Shown here: piece by piece, positions 48,441-60,920 of the stretch
Layout of the letters: every line of letters starts with the position of its first letter
Position numbering within the stretch: the first letter of the stretch is position 1
From: Liolophura sinensis
Taxonomy: Eukaryota; Mollusca; Polyplacophora; Chitonida; Chitonidae
Direction of reading: 5' to 3'
Length of the DNA: 64,000 bases
NCBI RefSeq assembly: GCF_032854445.1
Contig: NC_088296.1
Span: 3,621,246 to 3,685,245 of the forward strand
Notes under the pieces: model-generated
Database searches by the model: none
What the model saw: the letters and a program-made list of their open reading frames with translations, nothing else
What the model was told of the DNA's origin: nothing
Program-made: the position numbers and the translations under genes

Positions 48441-48861
48441 AGATTCTTGCCAGCTTTAATTCATGAAGTTGTCCAAAGCCAGTTTTTCATTGGCACGTTT
48501 ATAAGAATCTGTCTTCTTGTGGAGATCATTCATGGTAATGGAGACCTGCTTTGCATGGTAATGGAGACCTGCTTTGTGTGGCAAGATATATTCACTCGCA
48601 GATGTGATGACAGGAAATTTTGATGGGAATTACAGTCCGTGGTAAAGTGATTAAAGGTGCTTACCCTTCAATCGCCAGGGGCCACTTTCACAAAACTGTA
48701 AGTTATATTTCCTGGAACTTTTTTACTAAAAGACATCCAGGATTTTAATGCCATAAAGCGGTGTCGTTTTCGAGAAAAGTTACCAAAAAATTGATTCACG
48801 AACATTTGTGAAAGTTCGTGTCAAGGCCAAAAAATTTGTACGTTTCTCCCATGTCACTGTG

Positions 48862-49806
48862 TGGGGTCTTGATGGCAATAATCTGTTCTTGACCCTTGTG
48901 TGACGGCGATTATTTGTTCATGACCCTCATGTGACGGCAATAATCTGTTCATGGCCCTCGTGTGACAGCAATAATTTGTTAATGACCCTTGTGTGACGGC
49001 AATAATCTGTTCATGGCCCTCGTGTGACAGCAGTAATCTGTTCATGACTCTTATGTGAAGGCAATAATCTGTTCATGACCCTTGTGTGACGGCAGTAATC
49101 TGTTCATGACCCATGTGTGAAGGAAATAATCTGTTCATGACCCTCGCATGACGACAATAATCTGTTCATGATCCTTGTGTGGCGACAATAATCTGTTCAT
49201 GACCCTTGTGTGACAGCAATAATCTGTTCATGACCCTTGTGTGACAGCAATAATCTGTTCATGGCCCTCGTGTGATGGCAGTAATCTGTTCATGACTCTT
49301 ATGTGAAGGCAATAATCTGTTCATGACCCTTGTGTGACGGCAGTAATCTGTTCATGACCCATGTGTGAAGGAAATAATCTGTTCATGACCCTCGCATGAC
49401 GACAATAATCTGTTCATGATCCTTGTGTGGCGACAATAATCTGTTCATGACCCTTGTGTGACAGCAATAATCTGTTCATGACCCTTGTGTGACAGCAATA
49501 ATCTGTTCATGACCCTTGTGTGACAACAATAATCTGTTCATGACCCTCGTGTGATGGCAGTAATCTGTTCATGACTCTTATGTGAAGGCAATAATCTGTT
49601 CATGGCCCTCGTGTGACAGCAATAATCTGTTCATGGCCCTTGTGTGACGGCAATAATCTGTTCATGGCCCTTGTGTGACGGCAATAATCTGTTCATGACC
49701 CTTGTGTGACGGCAATAATCTGTTCATGACCCTTGTGTGACAGCAATAATCTGTTCATGGCCCTTGTGTGACGGCAATAATCTGTTCATGACCCTCGTGT
49801 GACAAT
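48862..49806. repeat. 31-bp minisatellite, ~30 copies, with a 248-bp internal duplication
   Basis: The unit is TGTGACGGCAATAATCTGTT followed by CATGACCCTTG. A block with rare variants (AGGAAATAATC, CGCATGACGAC, TGTGGCGAC) appears at 49121 and again at 49369, an offset of 248 bp or eight units. Confidence 0.95.
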
Positions 49807-51126
49807 TCATGCAGCCTAATATTTGTAGAAGACCACATCTTTCAACATCATGGTGAACATGTGTACTCTGCACATTTGAAAGTTAATCTGTAAATTGCCA
49901 GAAGTTGTTTACCTGAACTTTCTCGTTTCCTCCACGCGTGAAACTGGTTGCCATCGTGTAACTGAAAATTGATGGGTATGACAAACAACTCCATTAACGA
50001 ATAAAAAACCCAAAAAACAACAAGCAGTGTGTGTGAGGGCTAAAACTATTTTTGTAGAGAAAATGGTTTAGCCTTTGTCAATAGAGCTTGCATAATTCCA
50101 ACCACATTTTATTAATTCAATACCACTTTCATTACCATGATGTGCATGTCTTTGTGTGTGATTCAAGTGGAAGGTTTAAAAGTAATATGCCAAAAGTGTG
50201 TGGTTTCTATGGATACTGCATGTATGAGTGAAAAATAAAAGCATTATAAACCAATGAAGTAGATAAACAATTATTGGCTGAAGATCTAACGGATTACAAA
50301 ACTGAGTCCTGTCACGACAAAAGGGTATCATCAATACACAGAGGACTGCTCAGTGTTTTTATTCAATACCAACCAAAGTGTCACACTAAAAAATGAAGCA
50401 AAACACCTGACACATGGGCTCTGTATTGATACAGTTCTTTTCGTAGCCAATATTGGCGTAGACACAAGTATGTCACAGTAATAAAGTGACTCAGAAAACC
50501 AGTAGATAATGTGAAATCTGCATTTTCCTGTTTAAGATTACTCTGAGGCCTGAGCCCAGTTGTGTGAAAGTGTATTAGCTAATAGTGATGTGAAATCGTA
50601 TTTTACATTTTAATTTTTTAGCCAAACTCAGCAATCAATGCAGTTCTCCAATGTCAAAGTATAACAGCAGCTGTTTAAGTTCAAACTTATAACATAATAT
50701 TACACAGTTTTTTTACACTAAGGACAAAATTGAAGAAATGGCTTTAAGTTAAATCTGGTATTAAGTCTTAAACCAGTTTTGAACAGTGAAGTTCAGTTGT
50801 ATATATATACGTATACATACAGTACATATATTATTTACACACTGACTATCTCTTTGAGGTCAGTTGTACTGTATATATATATATATATATATATGTTTTA
50901 GAGGACACCTATATTTGCCTTAATCTGTGGTCAGGGTTTTGCTTTGGTATTTGGCATGGAAAACATTTTACAAGGGAGATAACTTTTACCGTTTTCAGTA
51001 GGTCTGCCCCTTGATGGGAGGGATATAGTACTTGTAGTTAGAAAATACGTTTCAAAGCAGATGAATGAAAGCTTTTTGTGTGATTCCCGCAAAACAGCAT
51101 ATTCAGGAGAACTACACGAGTCGAAG
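49807..51126. other. Intron sequence, nothing recognised
   Basis: Small TA microsatellite near 50870-50895. GCATATTCAGGAGAACTACA near 51100 resembles the acceptor and exon start of the array that follows and may be its ancestral or decayed copy. Confidence 0.45.
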
Positions 51127-52790
51127 AGCCTGTTTTTGTGTGTAATTTCAGCAGAACTAGTCTGGGCAGTGCACATTGCTGTAGTCTGTTTTGTGTGTAA
51201 TTTCAGCAGAACTAGGCTGGGCAGTGCACATTGCTGTAGTCTGTTTTGTGTGTAATTTCAGCAGAACTGGGCTGGGCGGGGCACAGTGCTGTAGTGTGTT
51301 TTGTGTGTAATTTCAGGAGAAGTAGGCTGGGCAGGGCACAGTGCTGTTGTGTGTTTTGTGTGTAATTTCATCAGAACTAGTCTGGGCAGTGCACATTGCT
51401 GAAGTGTGTTTTGTGTGTAATATCACCAGAACTAGTCTGGGTGGGGCACAATGCGGTAGTCTGTTTTGGGTGTAATTTCAGGAGAACTAGGCTGGGCAGG
51501 GCACAGTGCTGTAGTCTGTTTTGTGTGTAATTTCAGCTGAACTAGCTGGACGGGGCACAATGCTGTAGTCTGTTTTGTGTGTAATTTCAGCGGAACTAGT
51601 CCGGGTGGGGCACAGTGCTGTAGTCTGTTTTGTGTGCAATTTCAGCAGAACTAGGCTGGATGGGGCACAATGCTGTAGTCTGTTTTGTGTGCAATTTCAG
51701 CAGAACTAGGCTGGATGGGGCACAATGCTGTAGTCTGTTTTGTGTGCAATTTCAGCAGAACTAGGCTGGACGGAGCACAGTGCTGTAGTCTGTTTTGTGT
51801 GCAATTCCAGCAGAACTAGGCTGGATGGGGCACAATGCTGTAGTCTGTTTTGTGTGTAATTTCAGCAGAACTAGGCTGGATGGGGCACAATGCTGTAGTC
51901 TGTTTTGTGTGTAATTTCAGGAGAAGTAGGCTGGGCAGGGCACAGTGCTGTAGTCTGTTTTGTGTGTAATTTCAGAAGAAGTAGGCTGGGCAGGGCACAG
52001 TGCTGTAGTCTGTTTTGTGTGTAGTTCCAGCAGAACTAGGCTGGGCGGGGCATAATGCTGTAGTCTGTTTTGTGTGTAATTTCAACAGAACTAGGCTGGA
52101 TGTGGCACAATGCTGTAGTCTGTTTTGTGTGTAATTTCAGAAGAAGTAGGCTGGGCAGGGCACAGTGCTGTAGTCTGTTTTGTGTGTAATTCCAGCAGAA
52201 CTAGGCTGGATGGGGCACAATGCTGTAGTGTGTTTTGTGTGTAATTTCAGCAGAACTAGGCTGGATGGGGCACAATGCTGTAGTCTGTTTTGTGTGTAAT
52301 TTCAGAAGAAGTAGGCTGGGCAGGGCACAGTGCTGTTGTCTGTTTTGTGTGTAATTCCAGCAGAACTAGGCTGGACGGGGCACAATGTGGTAGTGTGTTT
52401 TGTGTGTAATTTCAGCAGAACTAGTCTGGGCGGGGCACAATGTGGTAGTCTGTTTTGGGTGTAATTTCAGCAGAACTAGACCGGGCAGGGCACAGTCCTG
52501 TAGTCCGTTTAGTGTGTTATTTCAACAGAACTAGACCGAAGGGGGCACAATGCTGTAGTCTGTTTTGTGTGTAATTTCAGCAGAACTAGTCTGGGCGGGG
52601 CACAATGCGGTAGTCTGTTTTGTGTGTAATTTCAGCAGAACTAGACCGGGCAGGGCACAGTCCTGTAGTCCGTTTAGTGTGTTATTTCAACAGAACTAGA
52701 CCGAAGGGGGCACAATGCTGTAGTCTGTTTTGTGTGTAATTTCAGCAGAACTAGGCCGGACGGGGCACAATGCTGTGTTACCGGAGCCTC
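51127..52790 (+). repeat. 55-bp minisatellite, ~30 copies, built from a splice acceptor and exon start
   Basis: The unit is TCTGTTTTGTGTGTAATTTC-AG, then CAGAACTAGGCTGGATGGGG and CACAATGCTGTAG. The first part reads as a 3' splice site and the second equals the beginning of the candidate exon at 52746. The last unit merges into that exon. So the array duplicates an intron/exon boundary. GTAATTTCAG is kept in most units, with GTAATTCCAG and AGGAG/AACAG variants. Confidence 0.93.
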
Positions 52791-52841
52791 CAGGGAAAGT
52801 GTCACTCTCTGACCCGCAGGCCAAACGGAAATACCATTCCG
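52746..52841 (+). CDS. HR3: Candidate phase 1-1 cassette exon, 96 nt, with a GC donor
   Basis: The acceptor is the last one of the 55-bp array (GTGTGTAATTTCAG). The frame stays open in phase 1 and encodes 32 residues, with LPEPPGKVSLSDPQAKRKYH at residues 11-30. The only boundary keeping phase 1 is G/GCAAGT at 52842, the form of GC-AG introns; a GT alternative (CAA/GTGTAA at 52846) would leave phase 2, incompatible with the DBD exon. Joined to 57921 it gives KRKYHS-AQIEV. The basic KRK just before the DBD is plausible for an extended DNA contact or a nuclear-localisation signal. The first ~11 residues are repeat-derived. It is absent in function if the GC donor is not used. Confidence 0.6.
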
Positions 52842-52889
52842 GCAAGTGTAATTGTGCACTACTCCCCACCTTCATGCTTCTGCTTGGTT

Positions 52890-53440
52890 CACTCTAAATC
52901 TGCTAAACACATCCTCTAAATTGGTTAAACACATTCCTGTGCATCTGCTGAACACATCCTCTATATTTGCTGAACACATTATCTGTATTTGCTAAACAGA
53001 TCATCTGTATTGGCCGAACACATCCTCTAAATTGGCTAAACACATTCCTGTGCATCTACGAAAAACCTCCTCGATTGGCTAAACACATACTATATGATTG
53101 CTAAACACATTCACGTACATCTGCTTAATAGAGCCATGTACAGCTTCTAAACACTTTATCTATTTGCTACACATATCCTTGTGCATCTAAGCACATCCCT
53201 TTATATTTGCTAAACATGTTTCAAAACATCCCTGTATATCTGCTAAACACATCTTATATAATTGCTAAACACAATCATCTAATGTGCTTAATATATTCCT
53301 GTATGTCCTCTGAACACATTCCTATGTATTTGCTAAATACATTCTTTATCTTTTTAACACATTTCTGTATATCTGTTAAACACTTGTGTGTATCACGGCT
53401 AAAAGCATTGATATACATCTGTTAAAAACATTCCGGTAAA
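52890..53440. repeat. Degenerate CTGCTAAACACATCC-type repeat
   Basis: Short words (GCTAAACACATTCCTGT, ATCTGCTAAACACATC) recur at irregular 25-40 bp spacing; similar words continue to about 54330. Confidence 0.7.
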
Positions 53441-53441
53441 C

Positions 53442-53690
53442 CTTTCAGTGTGTCTTCTGAATATATCATGTCTATATCTGCTACACACAGGTTAAGCACA
53501 TTCCTGTATGTGTTGTAAACGTCTCTATAACTATAAAAAACTTTCAGTCTGTTTTGTGAATATATCATGTCTATATCTGCTACACACAGGTTAAACACAT
53601 TCCTGTATGTGTTGTAAACGTCTCTATAACTATAAAAAACTTTCAGTCTGTTTTGTGAATATATCATGTCTATATCTGCTATGAACACTG
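53442..53690. repeat. ~99-bp tandem repeat, 2.5 copies
   Basis: Copies share TTTCAGTCTGTTTTGTGAAT, CATGTCTATATCTGCTACAC and GTAAACGTCTCTATAACTAT and are nearly identical. Confidence 0.9.
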
Positions 53691-54608
53691 CAAAGAATAC
53701 TCTAATATGTACATGCATGCACTTACCTGCTGAGCACATCCCTATTTATCTGCTGAATATGTTTTGTGCATCTTTTTTACACATCTCTGTAATCTGCTAA
53801 ACACATCCCTGTACATCTTGTGTTCTCTAAACCTATCACTTTTGATCTTCTAAGCACATCTATGTGTTATCCTCTAAAAATAATAAACATGTTTCAGAGC
53901 TCTTAACATAATTCATGAAAACATGAAATATGTGCTAAGCCATGTCTGTTAAACATCTGTTAAACACAACTTGGCCTTTTGAACCACCTTGGCTACAACA
54001 TGCTAATCTGTGTTCATTCTGCATTTTACTCTTCTAAAGGAAGAAAACTTGATGTTCAAGTAATCTGTTAAACATATCTCACCCTACAGTTAATTTTCCG
54101 AAAATATTTCAGCCCTTGCTCATTCTGCTAAACACATCTCTCACTTTAGGCAATCTGCTAAACACACCCTACTCTTTAACCAATCTGCCATTAGTCATCC
54201 CTCTCTTTGGGCAATCAGCTAAACACATCCCAATCTGAACAGTCAGCTAAACACATCTCGCTCTTTAGGCAATCTGCTAACAACTGAACTCGTGAGCTAT
54301 CAGCTAAGCACATCCCAGCTTTTGAGCACCCTGCTAAACATCCAAAAAACGGCTTTTTTTAAAAAATAGCTTACACTGTCTTTTTTTTGTTGCTGAACAT
54401 AATTATGTAAATCAGTGAATACCAGCTAATCACTTTGATATTTGCCAAACACAGCGATGTTCAAAATTAGTGTAACACCTTTACAGTGTAAATATGGGGC
54501 TGCTAACACAAGCTCAGCCTGAGCAGAATGGTGAACTGGTACATAAAATCAACTGTGCCACAGTGTAACCATAATGATGTGGCTTTACTTAAATACCATT
54601 CTCTACCC

Positions 54609-54692
54609 CTCAGGCTTGGCCAGATTTGGCCAGGTTTCCTTCCACCATATTAGAGACCGGCCTCCTGTAAACGAAATACTCTTGGAGCACCC
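54609..54692 (+). mobile_element. SINE 3' fragment, strongly diverged
   Basis: CAGGTTTCCTTCCACCATAT and GAAATACTCTTGGAGCACC follow the order of the SINE central domain. Confidence 0.55.
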
Positions 54693-55649
54693 TAATTTTT
54701 CAAATTTTTGGCACGGATTTTAGTAATGTTGAAAGTAGAATATTACAATTCGTTATCACCCTTTAGGAAAAGTAAAGATGTGAGTATGGTGTTCATTAGA
54801 TGGTCTAACCATGTGAGAAAAAAGAAACTCAATATTCCTGCTACAATTACATATATATTGGCTAAAATGAGCAGACCAGGTGTCCCAAAAATGAGAAGAA
54901 ATTGGGTATGGGATAAAATGCCAGTGAAATATTGGACAACTACCATCCTTGTGTTCACTCACTGGAATTCCTCATATTAGTGTTGGTATTCGTGGAAATA
55001 TGAATTTTTGAAATTTTGAACTTTTATACATCCAGTTTTACAAGTCTGTTTGAAACGTTTTGAAGAGTGTAGGACATGTTTTAGCTATATTAGCCTGACT
55101 GAGCAGCACATTGTACCAAACACAGAGCTATTTCTGCGAGTGTGAGCTATTCACTGAATTTTCCACAAATTCATTCCTAATCAAGTGTGTTTTCTCTTCC
55201 ACTCGTCCTATTTCTCCTATGACTGTTACTCCTATGACTGTTACTCCTATGACTATTACTCCTATTGTGATATATTTACTACAGTCAGCTGAATACTATA
55301 TACTGACGAATAATGCGGTCTATTGAAAAAAGAAATCTCAATTTTTTTTTTTGTGTTGTGTTCTGTTTGGCTATTATGTTATACTTTTGCTATAAATTCT
55401 ATAGTGGACTTGATAAAAGCAGGAGATTGCATGCTGTAAAAACTGAAAAAAAAAATAGACTTTGTTGTGAACAGAGTCAAGGCATTGTATGTGTGTATGG
55501 TATTTAATGGTCTACTTGCTACATTTGAAGGATTGTTTAGGTTGTGGTTTGTCCTGTGACATACATGTACTAGTACTACTGAAGACTTTCACTTTCACAA
55601 TTATCCTGTTGCTTCTCTTATGTACACATCATTTGTTCAAAACACCACT
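54693..55649. other. Intron sequence, nothing firmly recognised
   Basis: A 90-codon open frame at 54708-54980 has no family match I can name and no splice sites in a useful phase. CCTATGACTGTTACT is repeated three times near 55212-55260. Confidence 0.45.
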
Positions 55650-56090
55650 CCTCCTTTCAAAACACTAAACACTATTCCAAACCTCAAAACACCTTCTCCT
55701 TTCTAAACACTATTCCAAACCTCAAAACACCTTCTCCTTTCAAAACACTAAACACTATTCCAAACCTCAAAACACCTTCTCCTTTCAAAACACTAAACAC
55801 TATTCCAAACCTCTAAAAGACCACTCCTCCTTTCAAAACTCCAAACACTATTCCAAACTTCAAAAACACCACTCCTCTCAAAACACTAACCACTATTCCA
55901 AACTTCAAAAACACTACTCCTCTCAAAACACTAAACACTATTCCAAACCTCTAAAACACCACTCTCAAAACACTAAACACTACCAAACCTCAAAACACCT
56001 CCTTTCTAAACACTAAACACTATTCCAAATCTCTAAAACACCACTCCTCTCTAAACACTAAACACTACCAAACCTCAAAACACCACATCC
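55650..56090. repeat. AACACTAAACACTATTCCAA-type minisatellite, ~11 copies
   Basis: Units of about 33-45 bp combine AAACACTAAACACTATTCCA, AACCTCAAAACACC and ACTCCTCCTTTC, with many indels. Confidence 0.9.
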
Positions 56091-56782
56091 AGCCTTTTGA
56101 CTGTAAATCTCAACACCAGGGTGTCCTCTTGCCAGATAGTGGTATTAAACTATGGCGTCTGGTTAGCTTCCTTTCGCTTTGTTGGCATTTCCTGCTTTTT
56201 TGGTATCTTTCATGGTTTATTTTTGACCATATTGTTGAATGACCTCTTTGACTTATGACATTTTGCTTAATTTCTTGTCCTGGGCAGTTCTACTGAAGCT
56301 CAAGTTGGTTGTCAGCCTTCAATATCATGCCATTTGACAGATAGAAATCTTAGTTTTTCCCATTTTTGGCCATTTTCCCACATGGCTGTACTCCCACATG
56401 GCCATATAGATGTTAATGCTCTCTTCCTGGCCGTGGCCTTACATTGAGAACACATACTAGTCTTAAGCAAAGATGAGTGTAGTGTTAAAAACCTCTGTTT
56501 GGAGCAAACAGTCTGGAGTGAGTATGCATGCTGTTCAGTTGGAGTCTTGATGGATTGCTGGATAGCCAACTGCTTTGATGTAGGAGGCCCTTCATCTAAA
56601 ACTTTTGATTCTTGAGGAGACTTTGATTTTTCTAACTTTTCAGGACACCTTGACTTTTGACCTTTCAGAGGCAACTTTGAATAGTTTACCACGGGACATA
56701 CTTTGGCTTTTGACCTTGGAAACTTAAGCTTTTGGCCTCTATTGGTTTTGTCTATTAAAGCAAAATGTGTTATCATGTATGC
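56091..56782. other. Intron sequence, no supported feature
   Basis: An open frame on the minus strand (56312-56776, 154 codons) exists, but I recognise no domain and see no promoter or splice support. It is left uncalled. Confidence 0.4.
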
Positions 56783-56966
56783 TTACCCAAATTCCTCAAC
56801 TTTTTCGCATATGAAAGAGCAACAGTGTAATTTATGCACATATTTAAGTTGATTTTGGAGACAAGACTATATTGGCTGGATTGGCCTACTCAGGGTAATG
56901 CCTTATAATGCACAGAATAAACACCTTGCAAGCATGCGAAAAGGTTGAAGAGTGACAGTATCCTGC
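56783..56966 (+). mobile_element. MITE-like element with terminal inverted repeats, copy 3
   Basis: The left end TTCCTCAACTTTTTCGCATA and the right end, whose reverse complement is CTCTTCAACCTTTTCGCATG, form imperfect terminal inverted repeats of about 20 bp. The internal sequence matches the copies at 23738 and 42874. No coding capacity. Confidence 0.72.
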
Positions 56967-57238
56967 TTTTATGCACCCTAACCCTGTGAGTAGTAGCACC
57001 ACCATGACTTCAATAAACTAACTGGAAAAGCCTGCACCCTGCTTTTTGTTTTTGTGAAGGCATATGATATGTATTCGTAGGAAACCAAACACTCAGCCGA
57101 ATGGTAATGAGTTAAAAATAAACTTTCTTTTGACAGTTTGACACACAGCTCAGCTGTTGATCAGGCTGCTAACCTTAACGTAATGTACTAACTGCCCTTG
57201 TGCAGCTATAGCCTTGTTCTCCTTGCAGCCAATCAAAT

Positions 57239-57300
57239 CCTGAAAAGGGAGGTCACAGGTTCAAATCCAGCGCATGCTGTTTTGGTCTCAGCTTCATGTC
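57239..57300 (+). mobile_element. tRNA-like SINE fragment
   Basis: GAGGTCACAGGTTCAAATCC contains a B-box-like word and is followed by AGCGCATGCTGTTTTGGTCT; similar to the remnant at 38670. Confidence 0.4.
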
Positions 57301-59125
<1,825 letters not shown>

Positions 59126-59214
59126 GCAGTGCAAGTCCGTTATGAGTATATAACCTGCAGTTATAACTTTTGAATGGGGTGAGACAAGATAGACATAAAA
59201 AGTTCAGTAAGAAA

Positions 59215-59790
59215 TTGTTGCGCAAGACGGTGGGACAACGTGGAGACCAGACAGTGATTGACATTGTGGTGGGACAATGTAGAGACGAGACAGTGACTGA
59301 CATTGTGGTGGGACAACGTAGAGACGAGAGGGTGATTGACATTGTGGTGGGACAACGTAGAGACGAGACAGTGATTGACATTGTGGTGGGACAACGTAGA
59401 GACGAGACAGTGACTGACATTGTGGTGGGACAACATAGAGACGAGACAGTGACTGACATTGTTGTGGGACAAGGTAGAGACAAGACAGTGATTGACATTG
59501 TTGTGGGACAAGGTAGAGACAAGACAGTGATTGACATTGTTGTGGGACAAGGTAGAGACAAGACAGTGATTGACATTGTTGTGGGACAAGGTAGAGACAA
59601 GACAGTGATTGACATTGTTGTGGGACAAGGTAGAGACAAGACAGTGATTGACATTGTTGTGGGACAAGGTAGAGACAAGACAGTGATTGACATTGTTGTG
59701 GGACAAGGTAGAGACAAGACAGTGATTGACATTATTGTGGGACAACGTAGAGACAAGACAGTGATTAACATTGTGGTGGAACTAGGTTAA
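59215..59790. repeat. 39-bp minisatellite, ~14-15 copies
   Basis: The unit is GTGATTGACATTGTTGTGGG followed by ACAAGGTAGAGACAAGACA. Because 39 is divisible by three, long open frames arise on both strands (13-residue periods); they are repeat artefacts inside the intron between the two DBD exons. Confidence 0.95.
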
Positions 59791-60129
59791 GCTAGAAGAT
59801 GAGAAAGTAATTGTGGTAGAAAAGATGATATGACGGTAGAAAAGAGAAGTTACCTGAACATCTTGTAGTTGTCTCTACATTTTCAAGTATTTATTCTGAG
59901 GATATTATTTAGTAAAAAGTGAAAAGGCTCAGTAATGGATTACTCCATTAGAAAAGTCTTGGCTTGTATGTGGAGTGAATACTGTAAAAGTACTTTACTC
60001 TTGGGAACATATCTTCCAAAATTAATTTGATGAGTCTAATACAAGAAATGTCTGACATTGGATGTACAAAATGCTTCCAACCACAAGGAAATGGGTCCAA
60101 TACTTCTGTTCTCTCGGAATTGTTATTAG

Positions 60130-60271
60130 GGATTTTTCCGCCGCAGTCAGGCTGGTCCTGTCAACTATCAATGTCCCCGCAACAAAAACTGTTTGATAGA
60201 CCGTGTCAACCGCAACCGCTGTCAGTACTGCCGGCTGCAGAAGTGCATCGCCCTTGGCATGTCCAGAGACG
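60130..60271 (+). CDS. HR3: HR3/ROR DNA-binding domain, second zinc finger exon
   Basis: Acceptor TTGTTATTAG, donor GACG/GTGAGT region (GT at 60272). Phase 0 in, phase 1 out, 142 nt. It starts [14 protein letters not shown], has the second finger C-PRNKN-C, nine residues, then C-QY-C, and ends [13 protein letters not shown]. All four zinc ligands are present. [10 protein letters not shown] and [15 protein letters not shown] are closer to insect HR3 than to vertebrate ROR as I know them. The acceptor lacks a long pyrimidine tract. The intron before it (58007-60129) is mostly the two arrays above. Confidence 0.96.
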
Positions 60272-60508
60272 GTGAGTTACCATGGTTACACTAGGCAGTC
60301 TTTTTTTAAATTTTTTTTATTTTGGATCAGGTGTTTGATAATCAAGTCAGTCCTCTGAATGTTGGTGTAAAGTACAGTAAATTTTGTTCAAATGGTGCCT
60401 TTTTGATTGGCAAATTAAATAACAATGCTGAAAATTACAATTTTTCCAGTAGGAGATCATGATAACTTTTAAACAAACCTCAAAACACCTTTCTAAAATC
60501 AGTAGCGC

Positions 60509-60652
60509 TCGGGTCTTTCATCAACCTGAGGATGGGCGTGGGTTTCCCCCAGGCTCTGCCCAGTTTCCTCCCACCATAATGCTGGCTGCTGTCATATAAG
60601 TGAAATATTCTTAAGCATGGCGTAAAACCCCAGTCAAATAAATAAATAAGTC
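60509..60652 (+). mobile_element. SINE, 5'-truncated, inside the short DBD intron
   Basis: GGGTCTTTCATCAACCTGAG to AACCCCAGTCAAATAAATAA match the central domain and tail of the main family. It occupies about a third of the 480-bp intron between the second finger and the extension exon. Confidence 0.87.
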
Positions 60653-60751
60653 AATAGGACTCGCATTCGAGTCAAAACAAGCGACCTAGTCCGGGAAGGC
60701 AGGTAGACCACAGGTGTGCTTTGATTCACGTAGTTTTCCATTGGTTTTCAG

Positions 60752-60920
60752 CGGTGAAGTTTGGTCGGATGTCCAAGAAACAGCGTGAGCGCGTAGAGGA
60801 CGAGGTGAACATGGTGAAGCAGGGTCAGCTGAATGGGTATGCCCCCACCTCCCCCGCACCCACCCACTACACGCATCTCCCCAACAACGTCAACAACAAC
60901 AACAACAACCAATACAGCAC
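60752..60920 (+). CDS. HR3: HR3/ROR C-terminal extension and start of hinge
   Basis: Acceptor CCATTGGTTTTCAG, donor GTAAGC at 60921. Phase 1 in, phase 2 out, 169 nt. It encodes (A)VKFGRMSKKQRERVEDEV, then a hinge with P/T-rich APTSPAPTHY and an asparagine run (NNVNNNNNNQYS). FGRMSKKQR is the carboxy-terminal extension that in RORs contacts the minor groove 5' of AGGTCA. The AAC run makes the hinge prone to length variation. The next exon (phase 2) was not found before 64000. Confidence 0.95.

Noticed and set aside
45926-49806. CRISPR array
   Set aside because: Repeats are directly adjacent with no unique spacers, and the context is eukaryotic.
52846-52851. GT donor CAA/GTGTAA for the 52746 exon
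   Set aside because: It would leave phase 2 and break the frame into the DBD exon; the GC donor four bases upstream keeps phase 1. Not excluded experimentally.
56312-56776. 154-codon open frame on the minus strand
   Set aside because: No recognisable domain, no promoter or splice evidence, and it lies within an intron of HR3; kept uncalled.
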